Shown: positions 25,471 through 33,984 of the stretch, piece after piece | How the letters are laid out: every line of letters begins with the position of its first letter | Position numbering within the stretch: the first letter of the stretch is position 1 | Source: an uncultured Spirochaetia bacterium | GTDB taxonomy: Bacteria; Spirochaetota; Spirochaetia; JABEVK01 | DNA length: 45,843 nt | Reading direction: 5' to 3' | Assembly (NCBI GenBank): GCA_937960645.1 | Contig: CALGPJ010000029.1 | Location: forward strand, 1 to 45,843 | Made by a program: the position numbers and the translations under genes | Notes under the pieces: generated by a model | What the model saw: the letters and a program-made list of their open reading frames with translations, nothing else | Told to the model about the DNA's origin: nothing | Database searches by the model: none

Positions 25471-27216
25471 CTACAGAGACAGAAAGGGGTTGAGCGGGAT
25501 ACCGAAGGTGACTACCGATTCCAGGTAGCCCCCTTGCCGCCTCTTCATAAAGAGTTGGACGATCAGAGCTTCTTCCCTGGTTTCGACCTGCCAACGCTGG
25601 ACGATGATGAGGTCGTTTTCGCTCAAATTCAGCTGATCCGCGACGGTGTTGGGATAAATGCTGCTCACTCGATAGTTTTGCCAGATCCGCTCGCCTACCG
25701 GAAAAACGCGAACGCCCAAAAGGTGGGGAGCCAGGGATTCGACGGTGTCCCGTTGAAGGGCGGAAATCAGGGGATTTTTTGGCCTTTCTCGGGTCAGAAT
25801 GAACGAACTTCCCATCCTATCCCCCAATTTCCAATCGAGCTTGACCAGGCCACCGGGGGGTACGCTGGAAAGCAGGAGGTGGACATCGGCAGGATCACGG
25901 ACATCCACCCCGTTGACCCTCAACAGAGTGCTGAAAACGGGTACACCCGCCTCCTCGGCCGGCCCGAGGGGAAAGACGTGGTTGATCTCCAGACGGTCCG
26001 GGGCCTCGTGAACCCCCAGTCCCAACCAGGGCCGTTTGACCTCGTTCCCTAAATAAAGACCGGTGAGGATGGGGAGCAGGTACCGCGTGTTGATCGCGAA
26101 GTTCAACCCTTCGAAGTTAGGGGCCCCGGCAAAAATGATCCCCACCAACTGCCCGTTGGAGTTCAGCACAGGACCACCGCTGTTGCCGGGGTTAACCGGG
26201 GCATCGATCTGAATGGCTGTACCAGCGGGCAGGAAACTCCGCTCTAAAGCCGACACGATCCCCGAGGTCACGGTAGACTCCAGCCCTGCGGGCGAGCCCA
26301 ACACATAGACCCGATCGCCCTGGGATACCCGCGGTAAATCGGTCAGCGAGAAGACGAAATCCGAGGACCTTTCGACCTTGAGAAGCGCAATATCGAGATT
26401 ACGGTCCCAGCCCACCACCCGCGCAGGGATGCGCTCCCCCCGTGACCCTGCAGGGATCACAAAGAGTCGGGAAAAACCTTTGTATTCGGGATCGACCTCG
26501 CTTTGGATGACATGATAATTGGTCAGAAGATAACCCCGGCGATCGATGTAAAAGGCACTGCCGATCATCATGTCCGGGACCCCAACACCGCGTTCGATTT
26601 TGATCCCCCTGTTGACCAGGACGGTCACCGTCCCCTGAAGCCAGTCGGAGGCGGTGGTGGTCCTCTCCAACCACTCCTTCTGCTCGGCATCCACCGCGAG
26701 GTTGGGATGAAGGACTAGCCAACGGCGCAGGGCCCCGCGATTACGCTCGGCAAAGAAATAATCGCGCCAGTCTTGCGCCCAAGCGGCGTCTAAGGGACGG
26801 CCCTCGGCCGCCCTCAAAATCCACTCGATGGCAGCCGCCGAAAAGCCTTTTTCCCTCAACTCCCCGGCAACACGGATCTGCACCAGATGCGGATCCTCGA
26901 ATCCCTCCTCCAGGGAAAAATTTCTGGCGATGTTGGCGAGGTTCAGGGCCTTTTGATATTCGGAGCTGTTTAAATAACCTTTGTAAACCTCGGGAGCTTG
27001 CCGTCTTATCCGAGCCCAAATCTCAGTCGGATCGGTTTCCGAGGAATTGATGCGCACCAGCCAGGCGATGGCCTCGATCAAACGCCCCTCTTCCAGCGCC
27101 CGTGTTGCAAATGTCAGGGCATCGGTGGCTTTGGGCGGCTGGTAGACTGGCCGTTCCGTGGGTATGCTGCTGCAACCCGCTGTCAAAATCAAGAACAAAA
27201 CCCAGTTCTTCGTCAT
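25471..27216 (-). CDS. Trypsin-like (HtrA-type) serine protease lipoprotein with PDZ domain
   Basis: I prefer ATG 27216, which overlaps the upstream TGA (ATGA) and has GGGAG at proper spacing, over GTG 27222. The protein is about 581 aa. A lipoprotein signal ends LILTAGC with Cys15. A helical, TPR-like N-terminal domain (about 25-185) precedes a chymotrypsin-fold protease with His235 (LLTNYHVI), Asp275 (NLDIALLKV) and Ser346 (NPGNSGGP). A PDZ-like segment follows (LGLGVHEAPD...NGVDVRDPADV). It should act as a membrane-anchored periplasmic quality-control protease. It is the last gene of the spoVG-ftsH operon, placed after ftsH and a TPR-like gene, so two proteases on opposite membrane faces may be co-expressed. 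Confidence 0.88.
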   Translation of the reverse strand: MTKNWVLFLILTAGCSSIPTERPVYQPPKATDALTFATRALEEGRLIEAIAWLVRINSSETDPTEIWARIRRQAPEVYKGYLNSSEYQKALNLANIARNFSLEEGFEDPHLVQIRVAGELREKGFSAAAIEWILRAAEGRPLDAAWAQDWRDYFFAERNRGALRRWLVLHPNLAVDAEQKEWLERTTTASDWLQGTVTVLVNRGIKIERGVGVPDMMIGSAFYIDRRGYLLTNYHVIQSEVDPEYKGFSRLFVIPAGSRGERIPARVVGWDRNLDIALLKVERSSDFVFSLTDLPRVSQGDRVYVLGSPAGLESTVTSGIVSALERSFLPAGTAIQIDAPVNPGNSGGPVLNSNGQLVGIIFAGAPNFEGLNFAINTRYLLPILTGLYLGNEVKRPWLGLGVHEAPDRLEINHVFPLGPAEEAGVPVFSTLLRVNGVDVRDPADVHLLLSSVPPGGLVKLDWKLGDRMGSSFILTRERPKNPLISALQRDTVESLAPHLLGVRVFPVGERIWQNYRVSSIYPNTVADQLNLSENDLIIVQRWQVETREEALIVQLFMKRRQGGYLESVVTFGIPLNPFLSL

Positions 27217-28892
27217 TTCCACTCTCCCAAATCGTCAAAGGGGGCCCTCGGAAAAACCGGCATCACGGCGGGGGGCCGCTCGGAGGTCCATTCTTGTAAT
27301 CTGAGCTGGGCCAAACCCTGTTGCCACAGGGGCCATACAGCCTCGCTCTGAGGTTCACCGATCAGGAAAAGTCCTTCGTCGATGCCCCGCCACAGGAACT
27401 CCGTCCTTCCGGTGGGTGCTGCAAAAAGAAGTTCCTGCGGCAGCCCGTCGCTGTACCGTTGGTAAAGATTCCACCTGCCCGAACCCTCGATATCGCGCCA
27501 AACCCGATCGATACGTCCCCCCCGCAGCAAAACAACCGTATCCCGCCTGCCTCTTCCCATCCGATCCTCTTCCACCAAATACACCTGTCCATTGGCCAAC
27601 CGAAACCGACGCCTCAAGCGGCCCTGGGGATCGTAATCAGAAATCCGAATGGCCTGTTGGAGTATCCCTTCCAGGGAGGGAAAAGACAGTGCACGGGGGG
27701 AATTGCCCGGAAACCCTAATTGACCTTCCAGGACGGGATCCGCCAGACGGACGGCATCGGGAATGAATTCAAAAACCCGGCGCAGGCTCCCCCTCTCGGA
27801 ATCTCGGTTCCAAACAATCCGTTCCACCACGGGGTAGGTCTTCCAAACGAGCTCCCAATCGCCCCTTCCCTGTCCCTCGACCTGGTACACCCTGGCCCTC
27901 CAGCTCAGGGGACGCCCAGCGGCCAATGACCAGGTTTGATCGTTTTCTTCATCGCCATCGAGGTCCTGAACCAGTTCCAAAAGTCGCCCCTGCTCATAAC
28001 GGCGCCGCTCGGCGTTGAAACTCAAGGGTTTCGATCCCAGGTAAAAAACGCCGGACTGGCTGGTCACCAGGTTTTGCCATCTTCCCCGGAGAGCCGGGGG
28101 AACCAGATTTCCCAGGGACTGCGTCTGAACCAGGTCACGCGGCAATCCGCTGCGCTCCCATACCGAAAAAGCATCCTCCCAGGGCAGGATCCGCATCGAA
28201 GTCAGCAGTCCAGCAACATCAGGGTCGTCGGGTAGACGCCGTTGCAGAAACCGAAGCACGGCAGCCCTGGCAGGAGACTCGAGCGGCAAGAGTTCAAGGA
28301 CCATTCGTTTGTTCGCTGTCCACCAGCCTTCCCGCTGCAATTGGGCGTTAACTCGGGACTCCCATTCGGGAAACCTCTGGGACATTCGGATCAAATAGGG
28401 CACCAGCTCGGTGGCGGAAGGGTGGCGGCTTTGTGCGGCTTGCAAAAGGTTTTGCGCCTCCTGACGCCGCCCCAGGGCCAACAGGGCATGAATCCGCCAG
28501 GCCGTCAGATCGGCATGGAAAAGCGTTTCCTCCCGAACCCCGAGGAAATCGGCAAGCTGCTGGAATTCATCCCTGTAAAGGAGGATCCGAGCCCGAAGCC
28601 GGACAGCTAAGTGAGAAGGTACCCGTATCATTTGCCGAGCCGAAAGCGCCGCCTCGGCCAAAAGGAGCTTCTGCGCACTCGAGAGAGGGGTGCTCAAGGC
28701 GAGGAGAATGTGCGGATCACCGTAATCGGCATACAAATCGAGGGATCGACGGGCCAGGGTCCGAGCCGCCGTGTGGTTTCCCTCCAGATAGGCCTGGTAG
28801 GCTTCGTCGATCAAGACCTGCGCCAGTTCGGGTTGGGCATGAACTACAAAGACGAAGGACATCAGGAAAAAGGCAGAACCTGCCCGGAACAT
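27213..28892 (-). CDS. Exported TPR-like protein of unknown function
   Basis: The 559-aa product has a signal peptide ([20 protein letters not shown]). An N-terminal helical half (about 25-260) has TPR-like repeats (AYQAYLEGNHTAARTLARRS, ALLALGRRQEAQNLLQAAQS). A beta-rich C-terminal half has repeated short strands (YDPQGRLRRRFRLANGQVY, RTEFLWRGIDEGLFLIG) recalling the YD-like pattern of the 6724 protein. ATG 28892 overlaps the ftsH stop and its own stop overlaps the protease start, so it is tightly coupled on both sides. It could be a scaffold for envelope protein quality control. Not a family I can name. Confidence 0.72.
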   Translation of the reverse strand: MFRAGSAFFLMSFVFVVHAQPELAQVLIDEAYQAYLEGNHTAARTLARRSLDLYADYGDPHILLALSTPLSSAQKLLLAEAALSARQMIRVPSHLAVRLRARILLYRDEFQQLADFLGVREETLFHADLTAWRIHALLALGRRQEAQNLLQAAQSRHPSATELVPYLIRMSQRFPEWESRVNAQLQREGWWTANKRMVLELLPLESPARAAVLRFLQRRLPDDPDVAGLLTSMRILPWEDAFSVWERSGLPRDLVQTQSLGNLVPPALRGRWQNLVTSQSGVFYLGSKPLSFNAERRRYEQGRLLELVQDLDGDEENDQTWSLAAGRPLSWRARVYQVEGQGRGDWELVWKTYPVVERIVWNRDSERGSLRRVFEFIPDAVRLADPVLEGQLGFPGNSPRALSFPSLEGILQQAIRISDYDPQGRLRRRFRLANGQVYLVEEDRMGRGRRDTVVLLRGGRIDRVWRDIEGSGRWNLYQRYSDGLPQELLFAAPTGRTEFLWRGIDEGLFLIGEPQSEAVWPLWQQGLAQLRLQEWTSERPPAVMPVFPRAPFDDLGEWK

Positions 28893-30766
28893 CAGTTTTC
28901 CTCGACCTTCCTCGGCGCAAATCCCAGCAGGGCGCGAATGTCGTCATCATCGAGGGTTTCCCGCTCGAGAAGAGCCTTCGCCAATAGGTCCAATTGATCA
29001 CGATGCTCCCTGAGGATGCTGCGTGCCCGATTCAGGTTTCTTTCCAGGATGGCTTTGACCTCCTGATCGATCATGCGGGCCGTTTCTTCGGAATAATCCT
29101 TGTGCGTGGCGATTTCCTTACCCAAAAAGATGGGCTCGTCCTCGGCACCCAGGGCCTGGGGCCCCAGGATGGGACTCATTCCCCACTCCGTCACCATCTT
29201 TCGAGCGATGTTGGTGGCCTGCTTGAGATCCTGCTGGACACCCGAGCTGGTTTCCCCGAATATCAGTTCTTCGGCGGCGAACCCCCCATAGGTGATGACG
29301 ATTCGATCCTCCAGGTAACCTTTGTTATGAGAATACCGGTCGGTTTCGGGAAGGGAGGTGGCCATCCCCAGGCTGCGGCCTCTGGGAATGATGGTGACCT
29401 TGTGAATGGGATCGGCGTTCTCGAGGTAGTAATGGAGCAAAGCGTGGCCGGATTCGTGGTAAGCGGTCAGCTGGCGCTCTTTGGGGGGCATGACACGGCT
29501 GTGACGGGCCACCCCCATGATGATCTTATCCCGGGCCTCTTCGAAGTCTTTCATGTCAACCAGGGCCTTGCCACGGCGACCGGCGAACAGGGCAGCTTCG
29601 TTGACCATGTTGGCGAGATCGGCCCCGCTGAAACCGGGGGTAGCGCGTGCCAGACGATCCAGTTCCACGTCGGGTGCCAGTTTGATTTTTTTGCTGTGAA
29701 TCTTGAGAATTTCTTCCCGTTCCTTGACGTCGGGGAGGCTGACTTCAACCTGGCGGTCAAAGCGTCCCGGGCGCAGAAGGGCAGGATCGAGGACGTCCGG
29801 ACGGTTGGTCGCGGCAATGACAATCACCCCGTCCTTGGTGTCGAAGCCATCCATTTCGACGAGAAGCTGGTTCAGGGTCTGCTCCCTCTCATCGTGGCCC
29901 CCGCCGTAACCGGCCCCCCGGGTGCGGCCTACCGCATCGATCTCGTCGATGAACAAGATACAGGGAGCATTGCGCCGGCCGGTTTCGAAGAGGTCGCGGA
30001 CTCGACTGGCCCCCACACCCACGAACATCTCGACGAAGTCCGAACCGCTCATGTGGAAGAAGGGCACACCCGCTTCCCCGGCTACCGCCTTTGCGAGGAG
30101 GGTCTTGCCCGTTCCCGGCATCCCGACCAAAAGCACACCCTTGGGAATCTTGGCGCCGATGCTGGTGAACTTCTCGGGGTTTTTGAGAAACTCCACCACT
30201 TCCTGGAGCTCGAACTTGGGCTCCAGCTGTCCGGCCACATCGCTGAAGAGCACCCTTTTGCCCTTGTCATCGACCCTCTTGGCTCGGCTCTTGCCGAATC
30301 CGAAGGCTCTGCCGGTGCTCCCTTGAACCTGGCGGTACATGATGATGAACAGGAAAACGAGGAAGATCAGGGGCAAAAAGTCAAGGAGGATACTCAGGAT
30401 ATTGGGCGGGCGGCTCCCACCGACGACTTCGACCTGCTTTTCCAGCAGCTTGGGAATCAGGGCATCGTCGTAATAGGGTATTTGAAGGGTAACCCTCTCC
30501 AGCATGTTGGTCGGCGACCGGATCTGGGCCGATATCAACTGGTTATCCAATATCTCCACACGCAACACATCGCCCGAATCGACCATCCGGAGAAACTCGG
30601 AATACGATATTCCCCGGGCCGAAGAGGAGTCGTTGCTAAACCAGAGATAGACCAAAAAAAGGGACGCCCCGAGGAACAGAAAAAATGCTAGACGGTTTTT
30701 CCGAAAGTCAAAAGGTCCGTTCTGATTTCTGTTGTCGTCGCCATTATTGTTGTTGAAATCGCTCAT
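28892..30766 (-). CDS. ftsH: FtsH ATP-dependent zinc metalloprotease
   Basis: The 624-aa protein has two N-terminal membrane helices (about 25-43 and 123-143) flanking a periplasmic loop. The AAA module has Walker A GMPGTGKT (215-222), Walker B LFIDEID (ending 277) and SRH residues around [20 protein letters not shown]. The peptidase domain has HESGH (437-441) and Asp513 as third zinc ligand. It degrades membrane and short-lived cytosolic proteins as a hexamer. The unusually Asn/Asp-rich start ([15 protein letters not shown]) is noteworthy. ATG 30766 lies 23 nt inside the tilS 3' end, and the TPR gene starts on its stop. The position after tilS matches Borrelia and other spirochaetes. Confidence 0.97.
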   Translation of the reverse strand: MSDFNNNNGDDNRNQNGPFDFRKNRLAFFLFLGASLFLVYLWFSNDSSSARGISYSEFLRMVDSGDVLRVEILDNQLISAQIRSPTNMLERVTLQIPYYDDALIPKLLEKQVEVVGGSRPPNILSILLDFLPLIFLVFLFIIMYRQVQGSTGRAFGFGKSRAKRVDDKGKRVLFSDVAGQLEPKFELQEVVEFLKNPEKFTSIGAKIPKGVLLVGMPGTGKTLLAKAVAGEAGVPFFHMSGSDFVEMFVGVGASRVRDLFETGRRNAPCILFIDEIDAVGRTRGAGYGGGHDEREQTLNQLLVEMDGFDTKDGVIVIAATNRPDVLDPALLRPGRFDRQVEVSLPDVKEREEILKIHSKKIKLAPDVELDRLARATPGFSGADLANMVNEAALFAGRRGKALVDMKDFEEARDKIIMGVARHSRVMPPKERQLTAYHESGHALLHYYLENADPIHKVTIIPRGRSLGMATSLPETDRYSHNKGYLEDRIVITYGGFAAEELIFGETSSGVQQDLKQATNIARKMVTEWGMSPILGPQALGAEDEPIFLGKEIATHKDYSEETARMIDQEVKAILERNLNRARSILREHRDQLDLLAKALLERETLDDDDIRALLGFAPRKVEEN

Positions 30767-32009
30767 TTGCCTCCCACTGCCATATGCTTTTGCCCGCTAC
30801 ACAGTATGCCCAATCCTGGCCGCCCCAGGGACTTGCCAAAACTCCATAAACCCTTCCCCCTGCCACCAGGTAGTGGCAGGTAACTCCCGGAACCTTCGAG
30901 GAACGGCAGCGTTTCAACACCGTCGTCAGCGAAGGGGAACCTTCCGGAGTTTTCCAACGATCCCCTTCGAGGGGCGAAACGAGACAGTAAGTCTCCGGCA
31001 ATCCTTCCAGGGAATCTATCCTAAGGTAGCGGCCCTCCCATTCCTGGCAAGAACCAGCCTTCATTACTAGAAAATACTTATATTTAACGAGATTTACAAC
31101 CTCGGCTTCAGGACCCCACACGATTTTATCCTCTTCGGTTCGGAAACACCATCCTTCCACTCGAAAGCCCCCGCCCTGTTGCAAGAGCCCCCGTAAACGG
31201 CCTCGGCGGATCGTGACATTTCCCCGATAAACCTCCAGCAGGGCATCCAGGCGCTGTTCTGGATTCAACCTTTCCCAGTCCTCGCGGGGCATGGATCTGT
31301 CGGTCCCCTCGAGGGCCCAGGACCAGGTTTTTTGCGGTACCAGCCTTCGTGCTCCGTCCCGCAGGGCACGACGCCACGCCGGAAACAGTCGATCGAGGAC
31401 GGGCACCATCTCATGCCGAATCCGTGCCCGGAGATTCCCCCCGCTGTTGGAGCTGTCCTCGAAAAAGGGCTGATTGTTTTTCTCAAGCCAGTTCCTGATT
31501 TCCTGACGGGATACTTCCAAAAGGGGCCTGAGGATCGGACCGCGTCGGGCAGGAATTCCCCTCAATCCCCAGAAGCTCCCGCCGCGAAAAAACCGCATCA
31601 GCAGGGTCTCGTCGGCGTCATCCCGCGTATGGGCGGTAAGGAGGAGGTCGCACGTGTGGTTTTTCAGCGCATCGAGCAGGACACGGTAACGCAGCCGACG
31701 GGCCGAGGCTTCGAAGTTGGGCTGCCTGGCGGTGAGCGGGGCCGGCAACATAAAGCCCGTCACCCCCCATTGCCGCCAACAGGAAAGGACAAAATCGCGC
31801 TCGCCTTGCATTTCGTCGTGGGGTCTGTCGCCGTGATCGACATAAAAACACAAAAGTCGACCGGCTGCCCCCAGTTTGACGAGACAGCCTGCCAGGGCGG
31901 TGGAATCCCCTCCGCCGCTGTGAGCCACAGCGAGGCGTTGACTGGGGTAACGGGTCAAAAAGTCCGCCAGACAGTCCTCAACGCGATTGATGGGAGTTGA
32001 TTTGCTCAT
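30744..32009 (-). CDS. tilS: tRNA(Ile)-lysidine synthase TilS
   Basis: The protein (421 aa from ATG 32009; the in-frame TTG at 32021 is less likely) has the PP-loop AVAHSGGGDSTAL for ATP. The N-type ATPase domain continues through CFYVDHGDRP, FEASARRLRYRVL and TAHTRDDADETLLMRFFRG. A TilS substrate-binding region and a C-terminal domain follow. TilS converts C34 of the AUA-reading tRNA-Ile2 to lysidine. The start lies 32 nt inside the 3' end of pth, and the 3' end overlaps ftsH, so the three are a compressed operon. No SD is visible; coupling with pth translation is likely. Confidence 0.93.
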   Translation of the reverse strand: MSKSTPINRVEDCLADFLTRYPSQRLAVAHSGGGDSTALAGCLVKLGAAGRLLCFYVDHGDRPHDEMQGERDFVLSCWRQWGVTGFMLPAPLTARQPNFEASARRLRYRVLLDALKNHTCDLLLTAHTRDDADETLLMRFFRGGSFWGLRGIPARRGPILRPLLEVSRQEIRNWLEKNNQPFFEDSSNSGGNLRARIRHEMVPVLDRLFPAWRRALRDGARRLVPQKTWSWALEGTDRSMPREDWERLNPEQRLDALLEVYRGNVTIRRGRLRGLLQQGGGFRVEGWCFRTEEDKIVWGPEAEVVNLVKYKYFLVMKAGSCQEWEGRYLRIDSLEGLPETYCLVSPLEGDRWKTPEGSPSLTTVLKRCRSSKVPGVTCHYLVAGGRVYGVLASPWGGQDWAYCVAGKSIWQWEANERFQQQ

Positions 32010-32556
32010 AAAAATTTTCAAAGTCCGCGTCCGGCAAGAGACTCAACACCGAGGCCGCCTTGTCGAGGGCCTGGTTCACCCGCTCCGCGTCCGGACCCAA
32101 ATCGGACAGGACCCAATCGGAAACAGCCACTCCTTCCGGCGGCCTCCCGACCCCCACCCAAAGCCGCGGGTAATCCCCCTGGATCACCTGGTCGATGCTG
32201 CGCAGTCCGCGGTGCCCTCCATCGGAGCCCTGCCGCCTCAACCGCAACCTTCCCGGCGGCAAGTCGATCTGGTCGGCAATGACGAGGGTGCGTTCAGGGG
32301 GAATGTCCCGATCGCGTAGAAACCTCCCAACTGCCACACCACTGCGGTTCATGTAGGTCAGCGGTTTCAACAGCCAAACGGTGCAATCCTTGCCGTACCA
32401 GTAAGCCTCCTGCCAGATCTGCAGCAGCGGCTTTTTCCAACGGGCGTTTTTAACGGCGGCCAACTTGTCCAGCAACATAAAACCGACATTGTGCCGCTGA
32501 TTCTCGTACTCGGGACCAGGATTTCCCAATCCCACCAGGACCCAGTCCTGCCCCAC
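31978..32556 (-). CDS. pth: Peptidyl-tRNA hydrolase
   Basis: The 192-aa protein starts at GTG 32556, five nt after the rplY stop. It recycles peptidyl-tRNA by cleaving the ester bond. Family blocks are VGLGNPGPEYENQRHNVGF with the catalytic His, LKPLTYMNRSG with the substrate-binding Asn, and IADQIDLPPG with the catalytic Asp. The block usually read GGHNGL is GGHRGLRS, so the Asn known to position substrate in E. coli (Asn114) is Arg here; some other bacteria also vary at this site. Its C-terminus overlaps tilS by 32 nt. Position between rplY and tilS is the spirochaete order. Confidence 0.95.
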   Translation of the reverse strand: MGQDWVLVGLGNPGPEYENQRHNVGFMLLDKLAAVKNARWKKPLLQIWQEAYWYGKDCTVWLLKPLTYMNRSGVAVGRFLRDRDIPPERTLVIADQIDLPPGRLRLRRQGSDGGHRGLRSIDQVIQGDYPRLWVGVGRPPEGVAVSDWVLSDLGPDAERVNQALDKAASVLSLLPDADFENFYEQINSHQSR

Positions 32557-32561
32557 CGCCC

Positions 32562-33182
32562 CTATTTTTCGGTCTTAGCGGGAGCCGCTTCCGCTCCTGC
32601 AGCCGGGCTCTCTTCGGTTTGCGGCGTCAGGACGTGTTCCTTGGCCGTGGTGACGTGGACGATGGCCATGTCGGGACTACCGTGAAAGTGCACCCCCTTG
32701 GGAGGCGTCAAATCCCGAAGGTGGATGGTCTGCCCCAAAGCGAGTGAGGAAACGTCGATTTCGATGGAAGGGGGAAGGTCCTGGGGCAAACAATCGATTT
32801 CGATCGAATGCGTGATCAGCTCGAGGATTCCGCCCTCCCTTTGGCCGATCGCCGTCCCGACCAGGTGGAAAGGCACATGGGTTCGAATGGACTTGGTTTG
32901 ATCGATTTCCAGAAAGTCCAGGTGTTGGATCTTGTTGGTCAGGATATTATCCTGATAATCCTTCACCAGAACCTTTTTGACCTTGCCCTCGAGGTGAAGA
33001 TCGATGATGGTCGATTCGGACAGATTCTTGAATTCCTTGTTGAATTCCCGCTCGTTCAAGACGATGTGGATGGGCTGACCATTCCCATAAACTACGGCCG
33101 GGATCTGCCCCGACTTCCTTAGCTGTCTGCTGCTCGTTTTTCCCACGCGCTCTCGGATGGTAGCGCTCAAGGATTTGGACAT
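32562..33182 (-). CDS. rplY: 50S ribosomal protein L25 (Ctc/TL5 type)
   Basis: ATG 33182 is chosen (206 aa) because GGAGG lies six nt upstream; the longer frame reads back through a tRNA gene. An out-of-frame ATG at 33186 overlaps the spacer. The N-terminal L25 domain (SLSATIRERVGKTSSRQLRK, IPAVVYGNGQPIHI) binds 5S rRNA, and the C-terminal TL5 domain (HVPFHLVGTAIGQREGGILE, IDVSSLALGQTIHLRDL) completes the long Ctc form. A disordered Ala/Glu-rich tail ends the protein. The gene lies 22 nt downstream of a tRNA-Gln gene, in the order spoVG-tRNA-rplY-pth. Confidence 0.95.
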   Translation of the reverse strand: MSKSLSATIRERVGKTSSRQLRKSGQIPAVVYGNGQPIHIVLNEREFNKEFKNLSESTIIDLHLEGKVKKVLVKDYQDNILTNKIQHLDFLEIDQTKSIRTHVPFHLVGTAIGQREGGILELITHSIEIDCLPQDLPPSIEIDVSSLALGQTIHLRDLTPPKGVHFHGSPDMAIVHVTTAKEHVLTPQTEESPAAGAEAAPAKTEK

Positions 33183-33204
33183 ACATTTCCTCCAAAAAAA
33201 TCTA

Positions 33205-33276
33205 CTGGGATGGAAGGATTCGAACCTTCGAATGCCGGTACCAAAAACCGGTGGCTTACCGCTTGCCGACATCCCA
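33205..33276 (-). tRNA. tRNA-Gln (anticodon TTG)
   Basis: The minus strand from 33276 folds as a complete 72-nt tRNA. The acceptor stem is TGGGATG/CATCCCA with discriminator G. The D-arm has GGC/GCC, the anticodon stem is CCGGT/ACCGG with loop TTTTGGT giving anticodon TTG, and the T-arm is GAAGG/CCTTC with loop TTCGAAT. No 3' CCA is encoded (G is followed by TAG). It lies four nt after the spoVG stop and just before the rplY SD, so it must be excised from a polycistronic transcript. Confidence 0.96.
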
Positions 33277-33280
33277 ATTT

Positions 33281-33565
33281 TTATTCGATATCAGGACCAT
33301 CGGAGTGCCCCTCGGGGACCTCGTTGTAACGCTTCAGGATAGCATCCTGAAGCTTCTGGCGGAATTCCGGGGTGATCGGATGGGCAACATCCTTGAACTC
33401 CCCGGCCTTGGTTCGCCGACTGGGCATCGCGATGAAAAAACCGTGCTCCCCATCGATCACCTTGACATTGTGTACCACAAAGCATTGATCGAAAGTAACG
33501 GTGACATAGCCTTTCAGCTTGCCTTCACCGGAGACCTTTCTGACCCGAATGTCCGTGATTTCCAT
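33281..33565 (-). CDS. spoVG: SpoVG family RNA/DNA-binding regulator
   Basis: ATG 33565 (94 aa) is chosen for the SD GAGGAG seven nt upstream and the typical start [11 protein letters not shown]. The body contains [20 protein letters not shown], then [20 protein letters not shown] and [15 protein letters not shown], all SpoVG hallmarks. SpoVG is a site-specific nucleic-acid-binding regulator; in Borrelia it binds DNA and RNA and controls gene expression. It leads the operon spoVG-tRNA-Gln-rplY-pth-tilS-ftsH, and its promoter is back-to-back with that of the acidic-protein gene. Confidence 0.96.
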   Translation of the reverse strand: MEITDIRVRKVSGEGKLKGYVTVTFDQCFVVHNVKVIDGEHGFFIAMPSRRTKAGEFKDVAHPITPEFRQKLQDAILKRYNEVPEGHSDGPDIE

Positions 33566-33648
33566 GTTGACTCCTCTGGACAAAATTTTACAGCCAAAAT
33601 TCAGTTTTTACCAGTGGGTCAAGTCATCGAACATCCGTAGTTCCTGGC

Positions 33649-33676
33649 ATTTTAATAAAATTAAATTTCATGTCAA
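33649..33676 (-). promoter_or_regulatory. Predicted promoter of the spoVG operon
   Basis: On the minus strand TTGACA (33676-33671) is followed by a 16-nt spacer and TAAAAT (33654-33649). The predicted leader to ATG 33565 is about 75 nt. Confidence 0.6.
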
Positions 33677-33692
33677 GCCTTCTAAAAAACTG

Positions 33693-33721
33693 TTGACAAG
33701 TGCTTTAGTCACCACTAGATT
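33693..33721 (+). promoter_or_regulatory. Predicted strong promoter of the acidic-protein gene
   Basis: A consensus TTGACA (33693-33698), a 17-nt spacer and TAGATT (33716-33721) lead to a short transcript leader with AAGGAGG before ATG 33748. It diverges from the spoVG promoter only 17 bp away. Confidence 0.75.
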
Positions 33722-33747
33722 AGCCGAGAGAACCCCTAAGGAGGATA

Positions 33748-33984
33748 ATGATGGAAGAACTCGAACTCATTCGTTTTGGCCTTTTCGCCATGAGCGAAGA
33801 CGACGATGAAGAAGATTGGGAAGATGAGGATGAGGACTGGGACGAAGATGACGACGAGGATTTCGACGACGAGGACGAGGATTTCGACGACGATGAAGAA
33901 GACTGGGAAGACGAAGACTACGACGACGAGGACGACCTCGACGATGAAGACGACGAAGACGAGGACGACGACGAATTCAACTAG
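33748..33984 (+). CDS. Extremely acidic 78-aa protein of unknown function
   Basis: A near-consensus promoter and AAGGAGG at correct spacing show this is a real gene; ATG 33748 and 33751 are adjacent alternatives. After a short ordered start (MEELELIRFGLFAMS), residues 17-76 are almost only Asp and Glu (53 of 60). They are broken by single aromatic or aliphatic residues at about seven-residue steps: Trp24, Trp31, Phe39, Phe46, Trp53, Tyr58, Leu64. Such proteins often mimic nucleic acid or bind basic partners (ribosomal proteins, histone-like proteins, RNA polymerase), as with the RNAP delta-subunit tail; here this is inference. The stop shares CTAG with the stop of convergent rsfS. It interrupts the otherwise conserved rsfS-spoVG junction. 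Confidence 0.82.
   Translation: MMEELELIRFGLFAMSEDDDEEDWEDEDEDWDEDDDEDFDDEDEDFDDDEEDWEDEDYDDEDDLDDEDDEDEDDDEFN

Noticed and set aside
28994-30691. 565-aa open frame on the plus strand opposite ftsH
   Set aside because: It is antisense to an unmistakable ftsH and results from GC-rich codon bias; no RBS or family texture.
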